From Anaerolineae bacterium (lineage in GTDB: Bacteria; Chloroflexota; Anaerolineae; DRVO01): a stretch of DNA of 6,614 nucleotides. The notes below the pieces were generated by a model. The model searched no databases. It had not been told where the DNA came from and saw only the letters and a program-made list of their open reading frames with translations. The stretch covers positions 1-6,614 of the forward strand of contig JAAYAV010000137.1 in the NCBI GenBank assembly GCA_012719195.1. The letters run 5' to 3'. The translations under genes were made by a program, and so were the position numbers. Numbering within the stretch: position 1 is the first letter of the stretch; every line of letters begins with the position of its first letter. Below, in pieces: positions 1 through 5,526 of the stretch.

Positions 1-1166
1 CCCTGGAACTCGGCGTAGGCCTCGTCGCGCCAGCCGAGCGGCGTCTCGCCGTCGAGGAGAGGCAGCAGAGAGCGCCCCTCGGCGCGCGGCAGAGGCTCGG
101 CGCCCAGCAGGTCGAGAATGGTCGGGGCCAGGTCGTGCGTGTTGACCAGGCGAGCACACTCGCCGCCAGCCTCGGTCTGCCCCGGCCGGCGGATGACGAG
201 CGGGATGCGGTAGCCCTCCTCGAAGGGGAAGACGCCTTTGTGCAGCAGGCCGTGGGCGCCCATCATCTCGCCGTGGTCGGCGGTGTAGATGACGATGGTG
301 TTCTCCCACTGCCCCGTCTCCTGGAGATGTCGCACGGTCCGGCCGACCTGGTCATCCAGCAGGGAGCAGAAGGCGTAGTAGCAGGCAGTCGCCTCGGCGA
401 AGTGGCGCCAGGGGGTGTCCTTCCACACCGACTTCATGCGCCGGTAGATGCCGGGGCGGTCGGTCAGGTCATCGCCGAAGCTGGCCGGCGGCTCGATCTC
501 GGCGGGGTCATAGCGGCGGTAGTACTCGTTGGGCACCAGATAGGGGTCGTGGACGGCGGTGACGCTGATGAAGGCGCACCAGGGGTCGCCCGTGGCCGCG
601 GCGCGATCCATGAAGTCCAGCCCCCGGGAGAAGAGGTAGTGCTCGCTGGTGCCCTCGGCCGGTTCGTCATAGGCGCCGTAGAGGAGGAAGTCGCGGTAGC
701 CCTTGTGCTTGACGTCATGGCGCAGGGAGAAGCACTCCGGCTTGGGGGGCAGGCCCAGGGAGCGTCGGTGCTCAGCGTAGCCGGGGGATCCGGTCAGCTC
801 GTACTCGTCCCAGCCAAAGCGCTCCAGTTGATTGCTGCGCTCCACGTGCCACTTGCCGAAGAAGCCGGTGCGATAGCCGGCCTGCTGTAGTCGCTGGCTC
901 CACGTCTCCAGGGTGGCGTCGAACTCGGCGCGGTACGGCTCCACCGTGTGGGTGCAGTCCACCATGCCGTGGGTGGTGGGCAGGGTACCGGTGAAGAGGC
1001 TGGCGCGAGCGGGCGAGCAGATGGCGTTGACGGTGTAGGCGCGGGTGAAGCGGGTGCCGGCAGCGGCCAAGGCCTGGACGGCGGGCATGCGGCAAGGCGA
1101 ACCCGGATCAATCACCTGGGCCTGGTGCTGCTCCGCCATGATGAAAAGCAGGTTAGGTCGGGGCAC
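1..1166 (-). CDS. Sulfatase (formylglycine-dependent, alkaline-phosphatase superfamily), C-terminus cut by the window
   Basis: Hydrolyses a sulfate ester; the natural substrate cannot be told from the sequence. I translated the minus strand from a GTG at 1166-1164 and found 388 codons open without a stop to the window edge. The N-terminus reads PRPNLLFIM, the usual first beta strand. Residues 50-54 are CSPAR, the C-x-P-x-R signature whose Cys is converted to formylglycine. GFFGKWH (K105, H107) and TADHGEMMGAHGLLHKG (D297, H298) are the conserved active-site and metal-site blocks. The last visible residues, GWRDEAYAEFQ, are typical of about 80% through the family, so roughly 80-120 residues are missing. 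There is no signal peptide, so it is probably cytoplasmic. One oddity is EQ (E12-Q13) where most sulfatases have DD or DQ as calcium ligands. It is transcribed away from the flavoprotein gene. Family is secure; substrate is open. Confidence 0.93.
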   Translation of the reverse strand, partial: MPRPNLLFIMAEQHQAQVIDPGSPCRMPAVQALAAAGTRFTRAYTVNAICSPARASLFTGTLPTTHGMVDCTHTVEPYRAEFDATLETWSQRLQQAGYRTGFFGKWHVERSNQLERFGWDEYELTGSPGYAEHRRSLGLPPKPECFSLRHDVKHKGYRDFLLYGAYDEPAEGTSEHYLFSRGLDFMDRAAATGDPWCAFISVTAVHDPYLVPNEYYRRYDPAEIEPPASFGDDLTDRPGIYRRMKSVWKDTPWRHFAEATACYYAFCSLLDDQVGRTVRHLQETGQWENTIVIYTADHGEMMGAHGLLHKGVFPFEEGYRIPLVIRRPGQTEAGGECARLVNTHDLAPTILDLLGAEPLPRAEGRSLLPLLDGETPLGWRDEAYAEFQ

Positions 1167-1172
1167 GACGTA

Positions 1173-1176
1173 CCTC
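1173..1176 (-). promoter_or_regulatory. Shine-Dalgarno site fixing the sulfatase GTG start
   Basis: On the minus strand GAGG lies 6 nt before the GTG at 1166. No ATG in this frame lies close upstream, and the protein family normally starts within a few residues of the RPNLLFI strand, so GTG is the preferred start. Confidence 0.65.
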
Positions 1177-1233
1177 GCGGAAGGAGTGGGCCGCGGCGGC
1201 CGGTGCAGTGACGCCGGCGAGGCGGTCAGGGCG

Positions 1234-1261
1234 ATGATAGGGCGGGCGCGTGAGGTGTCAA
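1234..1261 (-). promoter_or_regulatory. Sigma-70-like promoter for the sulfatase gene
   Basis: Minus strand: TTGACA (1261-1256, full consensus), a 16-bp spacer, then TATCAT (1239-1234, five of six matches to TATAAT). The predicted transcript would start near 1227, giving a leader of about 60 nt before the GTG. Seen by eye; no expression data. Confidence 0.6.
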
Positions 1262-1268
1262 ACGCGGT

Positions 1269-1286
1269 CGCTGCACCCAAGCAGCG
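1269..1286. repeat. Short inverted repeat between the divergent promoters
   Basis: CGCTGC (1269-1274) and GCAGCG (1281-1286) flank ACCCAA. It sits just upstream of the sulfatase -35 element and could be an operator half-site pair. A second, smaller one, CGAGC/GCTCG with a 5-nt loop, is at 1306-1320. Short arms like these occur by chance in GC-rich DNA. Confidence 0.25.
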
Positions 1287-1345
1287 TCTTCCATGTCGGG
1301 GCCGTCGAGCAAGGGGCTCGCCTGGATGTCACACCGTGGCGGTAC

Positions 1346-1374
1346 TTGACTAAGTCGGTCTCGTAAGGTATAAG
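1346..1374 (+). promoter_or_regulatory. Sigma-70-like promoter for the flavoprotein gene
   Basis: TTGACT (1346-1351), a spacer of exactly 17 bp, then TATAAG (1369-1374): five of six consensus matches in each box. Transcription would start near 1381, about 45 nt before the ATG. Together with the leftward promoter at 1234-1261 this makes a divergent control region whose two -35 boxes lie about 85 bp apart. Confidence 0.65.
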
Positions 1375-1382
1375 TCCGAGCA

Positions 1383-1404
1383 GTCATCCCGGTTAGCGGA
1401 TGAC
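1383..1404 (+). promoter_or_regulatory. Perfect 7-bp inverted repeat at the predicted transcript start of the flavoprotein gene
   Basis: GTCATCC (1383-1389) and GGATGAC (1398-1404) are exact reverse complements around an 8-nt centre. The repeat begins about nine bases after the -10 box and ends nine bases before the GGAGGTG ribosome-binding site (1414-1420). It could be an operator placed to block promoter clearance, or a 5' hairpin in the mRNA leader. The sequence alone does not decide between these. Confidence 0.45.
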
Positions 1405-1425
1405 GATGCTAGCGGAGGTGTCAAG

Positions 1426-3033
1426 ATGGCTAAGGGAAATAGCGGTGTTGGCAGACGGTCGTTCCTGAAGAAGGCCGCCATCGGCGCTGGAGCCGCCGCG
1501 GCCGCGGGAGTTCCGACGGGTGCGCTGGCCGCCTCTCAGCAGCAGGCTGCCGAGACGACGTGGGATCTCGAGACTGACGTTGTCATCGCCGGCGCCGGGC
1601 ACGGTGGGCTGTGCGCCGCCATCTCCGCCGCCGAAGCGGGCGCGGACGTAGTTCTCCTCGAGATCTCTGCCAAGACGGGCGGCGGCTCGGCCTGGTCCGG
1701 TGGCATCATCCACGCCATGGGACTGCAGGACTGGGAGGAGTACAACGCTCACACCGAGGGCTTGCACGATCCGGAGCTCGGCAAGCTATTCGTTGAGACC
1801 TTCCGGGGCGAGTTCATCCCCTGGCTGCAGGAGCTCGGTGCCTACTTCGAGGGGCCGGGGCAGGGCGTTGCCTTCTCTGCCGACTACACCATGGGCCACG
1901 GCGAGCCGGGGCAGCTCAAGCACCGCCTCTACTTCGACAGCCTGGAAGAGATCCTGGCTGAGAAGGGCGGAACCCTGATGACCCGCATGCGCGCCCTCAA
2001 GCTCTTCACCGACGATAGCGGCGCCGTCACCGGCCTGCGCGCGCAGAACGTTGACACCGGCGAGTTCATGAACATCGGCGCCAGGGCCGTCATCTTGGCC
2101 ACCGGCAACTTCTGCAACAACAAGGAAATGATGAACCGGTACGTCGGCCCCTTCGCTCACCGTGCCAAGCCCATGGCGGTACCTTACGCCACCGGCGAGG
2201 GCATCATCATGGCCCAGAACGTGGGCGCCATGCTCAGCGGCAACATGAGCACCTTCTCCGGTACCCTGGTGGCCGTCACCCCGGGTGACCCGCTCTGTGC
2301 CGATCCGGAGCAGTACGAGCAGGTACTGGCCGAGACCGACCCGGAGCAGCTCGGTGCCGCCCTGGGCGCCGGCCGCATCGCCCCTCCCGGCTGGCTCCCG
2401 CTGGATGCCGGCTTCTTCTCCGGACAGGTGCGCGGCCTGTTGGTGAACAAGGAAGGCAAGCGGTTCATTGACGAGGGCAGCCCGCTCGAATCCAAGTATG
2501 TCCGGCTCCAGCAGTCGGTCCTGAACCAAAGCGAGGGCATGGCCTACCAGATCGGCGACCAAGCCATTGTGGACGCGGCCATGGGCTCGGTGGAGGCCAT
2601 GGAAGCTATCGAGGCAGCGGGCGGAACGGTGCTCGTGGCCGATACGCTGGAGGAGTTGGCCGACCTACTGGCCGAGCGCGGCGTCCGTCGGTCGGCTTTC
2701 CTGCGCACCATCAACGAGTACAACCAGGCCATCGACGACGAGACCAGCATGGACCTGGATGTGCCGCGGACGACGGGCTTCTTCAAGATCGAGAACGCGC
2801 CTTTCTACGCCGTCGCGGTGACCGCGCAGGTGTACATGAACTTCGGCGGCGTGGCCATTACCGACCAGGTGCAGGCGCTTGACCTGCAGCGCAACCCGAT
2901 CCCGGGGCTCTACGCTGTGCCCCCGGCGGGTGGCGGCGTGTTCGATGTCCTCTACGGCGGCGGCATCGGCATAGCCGGCACTTTCGGCTACCTGGCCGGT
3001 AAGGCGGCTGCCGGAGCGACCTCAGAGGAGTAA
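1426..3033 (+). CDS. Tat-exported FAD-dependent oxidoreductase (fumarate reductase / 3-ketosteroid dehydrogenase superfamily flavoprotein)
   Basis: A 535-residue flavoprotein predicted to work outside the cytoplasmic membrane. Residues 10-16, RRSFLKK, are a twin-arginine motif; an Ala/Gly-rich hydrophobic stretch follows, with a likely cleavage after ALA at 35, which fits export of a folded FAD protein. The dinucleotide-binding fold starts at 51: DVVIAGAGHGG has the GxGxxG glycines (56, 58, 61), and E79 is placed to bind the adenine ribose. KTGGGSAWSGG (83-93), VILATGNF and EGKRFIDEG (343-351) are further FAD_binding_2 family blocks. The C-terminus has FGG (473-475) and LYGGGIGIAGTFGYLAG (509-525). 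The HHTMGG and NRLGGN motifs that carry the substrate-binding His and Arg of fumarate reductases are absent; Y510 may match the ketosteroid dehydrogenase Tyr. Start: ATG five bases after GGAGGTG. The multiheme cytochrome gene downstream is a plausible redox partner. Substrate and reaction direction are unknown. Confidence 0.88.
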   Translation: MAKGNSGVGRRSFLKKAAIGAGAAAAAGVPTGALAASQQQAAETTWDLETDVVIAGAGHGGLCAAISAAEAGADVVLLEISAKTGGGSAWSGGIIHAMGLQDWEEYNAHTEGLHDPELGKLFVETFRGEFIPWLQELGAYFEGPGQGVAFSADYTMGHGEPGQLKHRLYFDSLEEILAEKGGTLMTRMRALKLFTDDSGAVTGLRAQNVDTGEFMNIGARAVILATGNFCNNKEMMNRYVGPFAHRAKPMAVPYATGEGIIMAQNVGAMLSGNMSTFSGTLVAVTPGDPLCADPEQYEQVLAETDPEQLGAALGAGRIAPPGWLPLDAGFFSGQVRGLLVNKEGKRFIDEGSPLESKYVRLQQSVLNQSEGMAYQIGDQAIVDAAMGSVEAMEAIEAAGGTVLVADTLEELADLLAERGVRRSAFLRTINEYNQAIDDETSMDLDVPRTTGFFKIENAPFYAVAVTAQVYMNFGGVAITDQVQALDLQRNPIPGLYAVPPAGGGVFDVLYGGGIGIAGTFGYLAGKAAAGATSEE

Positions 3034-3075
3034 TCCGGGGGGCGCTGGGCGCCCGCCAAGATAGTCTCTGCGCGA

Positions 3076-3105
3076 GGGCCTACCGGTCTCCGGTAGGCCC
3101 TTTTT
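3076..3105 (+). terminator. Intrinsic terminator after the flavoprotein gene
   Basis: An uninterrupted 11-bp stem, 3076-3086 with 3090-3100, has a 3-nt TCT loop and is followed at once by TTTTT (3101-3105). It begins 42 nt after the stop codon. There is no A-run on the left side, so it should act only on rightward transcripts. A smaller GC hairpin (GGGCGC/GCGCCC, 3040-3054) lies between it and the stop. Confidence 0.9.
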
Positions 3106-3132
3106 GGCGCTTCCTCAGGCGAGATCCCGGGA

Positions 3133-3160
3133 TTGGCCCATGCGGGCGGGTCGTGACAAA
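3133..3160 (+). promoter_or_regulatory. Weak candidate promoter for the cytochrome gene
   Basis: TTGGCC (3133-3138), 16 bp, then GACAAA (3155-3160). Both boxes are poor matches. The strong terminator upstream argues that the cytochrome gene needs its own promoter somewhere in 3106-3215, and this is the best pair I can see. Treat it as a placeholder. Confidence 0.25.
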
Positions 3161-3236
3161 CTAGCCTGGCCGATTCCGAATACGAAGGCGGGCGGCGCCG
3201 ATTGGGCGTCGCCACGGAGGAGAGGGGAGCGCGTGT

Positions 3237-4139
3237 ATGAGTAGGAACATTAAGATACTTCTGGTCATCATCCTGGTGCTGGCAGCGGCCGCCATCCTAA
3301 TCCGGTGCGGTTCGGACCCGGAACCGACGCCGGTGCCTGCCACCGCCACCACTGCGGCCACCGCCACCCCTGTCCCCACCGAGGCAGCCACGGAGACGGC
3401 TACGACTGAGCCCACGGCGGCTCCGACGGAGACGGCTACCGTAGAGCCGACGGCGACTTCGGAGCCCACCGCTACCGAAGAATCGACGGCGACAGCCACG
3501 GCCGAGCCGACCGTCGCGCCCACGGTTGAGCCTACCGCGACTGAGGCAGCCACCACTGAGCCGACGGCTGAGCCTACCGCGACTGAGGCAGCCACCACTG
3601 AGCCGACGACCGAGGCCACTGCCGCGCCAGAGGACGAGGGATCGGATGAGGGCGAGGCTTCGGCCGGCCTCGAGCCGCTGCAGGCCCCAATCATCGGCCA
3701 CGAGCTTGACGGACGTGACGCCTGCCTGACCTGCCATGCTGTGGAGACCGGTCTCGAGCCGGCGCCCGCCAGCCATGCCAGCTTCGTCGAGGAGGACTGC
3801 CTCACCTGCCACCGCACCGAGACGGGCGAGACGGCCGAGCCGGCACTGACCCGCAAGATGACCAATGAACAGTGCCTGACCTGCCACGGACCCTATGAGG
3901 CCCTGATCGCGGCCACCCAGGACTACGAGCCCTGGGAGGGCATGCCGAACACGCCGCACACCTACGTTCCGCACGAGGAGCCGGGCGTGGCCGAGAACAT
4001 CCCCACGTGCATCAACTGCCACGATGCGCACGAGATCCCCATGACCGAGGCATCCGGCGAGGTGGACCCGGGAGTCCGCTGGTGCTACGGCGCTTGCCAC
4101 CACACCGGTACGCTCAACCCTTGTAGCGATTGCCACTAG
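3237..4139 (+). CDS. Membrane-anchored hexaheme cytochrome c with a Thr/Pro/Glu-rich stalk
   Basis: A 300-residue electron-transfer protein. Residues 5-22 are a hydrophobic segment that should act as an uncleaved anchor; C24 follows it, but R23 makes a poor lipobox, so lipidation is doubtful. Residues 28-145 are a low-complexity Thr/Ala/Pro/Glu stalk. The C-terminal domain has six heme-attachment motifs: CLTCH at 163, 188 and 213, CINCH at 258, CYGACH (CX3CH, unusual spacing) at 283, and CSDCH at 296, whose His is the final residue. Besides the six motif histidines the protein has exactly six others (155, 180, 241, 246, 265, 289), enough for bis-His ligation of every heme. All cysteines except C24 are in heme motifs. 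The motif style recalls the cytochrome c3 / flavocytochrome c heme domains. Start: ATG seven bases after GGGGAG in a purine-rich leader. It probably passes electrons between the membrane and the upstream flavoprotein. It needs cytochrome c maturation machinery, not visible here. Confidence 0.9.
   Translation: MSRNIKILLVIILVLAAAAILIRCGSDPEPTPVPATATTAATATPVPTEAATETATTEPTAAPTETATVEPTATSEPTATEESTATATAEPTVAPTVEPTATEAATTEPTAEPTATEAATTEPTTEATAAPEDEGSDEGEASAGLEPLQAPIIGHELDGRDACLTCHAVETGLEPAPASHASFVEEDCLTCHRTETGETAEPALTRKMTNEQCLTCHGPYEALIAATQDYEPWEGMPNTPHTYVPHEEPGVAENIPTCINCHDAHEIPMTEASGEVDPGVRWCYGACHHTGTLNPCSDCH
3527..3610 (+). repeat. Tandem duplication of 42 bp inside the cytochrome stalk
   Basis: Copies at 3527-3568 and 3569-3610 agree at 41 of 42 positions; the one difference is G3567 against A3609. 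The unit is 14 codons long, so the frame is kept; it encodes EPTATEAATTEPTA (residues 98-111), followed by the same 13 residues and then T (112-125). Near identity at the DNA level, against the looser repeats around it, points to a recent slippage or unequal-exchange event that lengthened the stalk. Confidence 0.9.
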
Positions 4140-4186
4140 AGTCGCGCGTCTGGAACGCTTCAGAACCGCAGAGCTAGTACCGACAG

Positions 4187-4214
4187 AGCGGAGGGCCGCG
4201 ATAGGCCCTCCGCT
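4187..4214 (+). terminator. Hairpin terminator after the cytochrome gene
   Basis: A perfect 11-bp stem (4187-4197 with 4204-4214) with a 6-nt loop, 48 nt past the stop codon. The tail that follows, TCGTTGT, is only mildly T-rich, so termination may be partial. Confidence 0.6.
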
Positions 4215-4264
4215 TCGTTGTACTTGGCCGGGACGGAGCCGGTAGACGGGCAGGCCGGCAGGCC

Positions 4265-4293
4265 TTGACCGACGCCGTGTCCGGGCCCACAAT
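4265..4293 (+). promoter_or_regulatory. Probable promoter for the Gfo/Idh/MocA oxidoreductase gene
   Basis: TTGACC (4265-4270), a 17-bp spacer, then CACAAT (4288-4293): five of six and four of six consensus matches. The leader would be about 65 nt. Its position between the upstream hairpin and the gene supports separate transcription of 4365-5402. Confidence 0.45.
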
Positions 4294-4364
4294 CGCGCTA
4301 GGCTAGTCAGTCTTGCGGCGCGCCTCGGGCCCACCGGGCGAGAGGCCGCCGCCGGGAGAGTGGA

Positions 4365-5402
4365 ATGAGCAGCAAGTACCGCGTGGGCATCATCGGCTGT
4401 GGTCGCATCGCGCCGGCGCACGTCAACAGCTTCCGGGCCGTGGAAGGTTATGACCTGGTGGCGGTGGCGGACGTCAAGCGAGAGGCGGGCGAGACCCTCT
4501 GCAGCAAGTTCGGCATCGGCACCCTCTATGACGATTACCGCGAGATGCTGCAGCGCGAGGACCTCGATGTGGTGACGGTGGCCACCTGGGCCGGCAGTCA
4601 CTCCGAGATCACTATCGATGCGGCGGCAGCCGGCGTGAAGGGCATCCTCTGCGAGAAGCCCATGGCCCCCTCACTGGGAGAGGCGGAGGCCATGCTGGCC
4701 GCCTGCGACCGGCACGGCGTCAAGCTGGCCATCGGACACCAGCACCGCTTCGATCCCTCCTGGAACCGGGGCAAGGAACTCATCGCCGAGGGCGCCATCG
4801 GACAACCCCTTCTGGCCCTCTGCAAGGTGACCGACGGTCTGCTTAACAACGGCACCCACTTCATTGACGGCATCCGCTACATCCTGGGCGACCCGGCCCC
4901 GGCGTGGGCAATGGGCCAGGTGGAGCGCAGAACGGACCGGTACGAGCGCGGGGAGCCCATCGAGGACTGCTTGGCGGGCGTGATCGCCTTTGCCGGCGGG
5001 GCCCAGGCTCTGATCGAGGTGGACTTGCCGGCGGTGGAGGACGGGCCGGCCTGGCCGTACACCTTTGTCGGCACGCAGGGGCGGGTCGAGTTGGGGTGGA
5101 AGGACCTGACGCTGATCAGCGCCAGCGGCAAGCAGCAGTGGGCCTTCCCCAGCGACGAGTCCTCCCACGTGCGCCAGGCCCGCGAGTACAAGCGCTGGCT
5201 TGACGGCGAGATCGAGGACTACCGCGGCTCGGCGGACAAGGCACTACACACCGTGGCCGTAATGATGAGCATCTACGAGTCGGTGCAGGGCCGGGGGGTG
5301 GCCCGGTTCCCGCTGAGCACGAAGGAGTCGCCCCTGAAGGCGATGCTGCGCGATGGGCGTCTGCCGGTAGAGAAGCCGGGCAAGTACGACATCCGCGCCT
5401 AG
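4365..5402 (+). CDS. Gfo/Idh/MocA family NAD(P)-dependent oxidoreductase
   Basis: A 345-residue cytoplasmic dehydrogenase of the family that includes glucose-fructose oxidoreductase and inositol 2-dehydrogenase; members oxidise or reduce hydroxyls of sugars, inositols and related polyols. The N-terminal Rossmann fold starts VGIIGCGRIAPAH (7-19), with the nucleotide-binding glycines. CEKPMA (96-101) carries the family's EKP lysine (K98), and NNGTHFID (161-168) supplies H165 and D168, so the catalytic set looks intact. The C-terminal alpha/beta domain runs from about 120 to 320, with VGTQGRVEL typical of its sheet. Length is normal. Start: ATG four bases after GGGAGAG; no signal peptide. It has its own predicted promoter, and its downstream neighbour is convergent, so it is probably monocistronic. 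The substrate cannot be named; the nearby sulfatase would be consistent with breakdown of a sulfated sugar or polyol, but nothing ties the two directly. Confidence 0.92.
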   Translation: MSSKYRVGIIGCGRIAPAHVNSFRAVEGYDLVAVADVKREAGETLCSKFGIGTLYDDYREMLQREDLDVVTVATWAGSHSEITIDAAAAGVKGILCEKPMAPSLGEAEAMLAACDRHGVKLAIGHQHRFDPSWNRGKELIAEGAIGQPLLALCKVTDGLLNNGTHFIDGIRYILGDPAPAWAMGQVERRTDRYERGEPIEDCLAGVIAFAGGAQALIEVDLPAVEDGPAWPYTFVGTQGRVELGWKDLTLISASGKQQWAFPSDESSHVRQAREYKRWLDGEIEDYRGSADKALHTVAVMMSIYESVQGRGVARFPLSTKESPLKAMLRDGRLPVEKPGKYDIRA

Positions 5403-5426
5403 GACGGGAGCGCGCGGTGTTGGGCG

Positions 5427-5440
5427 TGGAGGCGCCTCCA
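5427..5440. repeat. Perfect 14-bp palindrome downstream of the oxidoreductase gene
   Basis: TGGAGGCGCCTCCA equals its own reverse complement. It lies 24 bp after the stop codon in the 124-bp convergent gap. It may fold in the mRNA 3' end or be a protein-binding site; there is no T-tract after it. Confidence 0.5.
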
Positions 5441-5473
5441 GGATGCCGCGGCGGCGGGGAAAAGTCCGGGCTC

Positions 5474-5491
5474 ACCGCCGGCGCCGGCGGT
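5474..5491. repeat. Perfect 18-bp palindrome in the convergent gap
   Basis: ACCGCCGGCGCCGGCGGT equals its own reverse complement. It lies 35 bp past the stop of the leftward M55 gene and 71 bp past the stop of the rightward oxidoreductase gene, so it may serve as a shared transcript-end hairpin. It lacks the T-run of an intrinsic terminator on either strand; in DNA this GC-rich, part of its symmetry may be compositional. Confidence 0.5.
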
Positions 5492-5526
5492 AGCCAGACC
5501 GCCGGTGCCTCCCGCTCGTGGCCGGT

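Noticed and set aside
135..890. A 251-codon open frame on the plus strand across the sulfatase region
   Set aside because: It is antisense to a continuous minus-strand sulfatase reading with all catalytic motifs; the plus-strand product has no recognisable domain and is a by-product of high GC content.
1611..1796. Small overlapping plus-strand frames within the flavoprotein gene
   Set aside because: They are out-of-frame shadows with Arg-rich nonsense-like composition and no ribosome-binding site.
1786..2562. A 258-codon open frame on the minus strand inside the flavoprotein gene
   Set aside because: Antisense to a gene with clear FAD motifs, Tat signal, promoter and ribosome-binding site; low-complexity His/Gly/Ala composition and no domain.
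3237..3308. Lipoprotein signal in the cytochrome (LIRC before residue 25)
   Set aside because: Arg immediately before the Cys is not accepted by the usual lipobox, so I prefer a plain transmembrane anchor; lipidation is not fully excluded.
3318..3671. CRISPR-like or minisatellite array in the repetitive stalk region
   Set aside because: The repeats are in-frame coding repeats without unique spacers; they encode Thr/Pro/Glu linker.
3297..4601. A 434-codon open frame on the minus strand across the cytochrome and the start of the oxidoreductase gene
   Set aside because: It spans two well-supported plus-strand genes and a terminator hairpin, is extremely Arg/Gly-rich, and mirrors the repetitive stalk codons.
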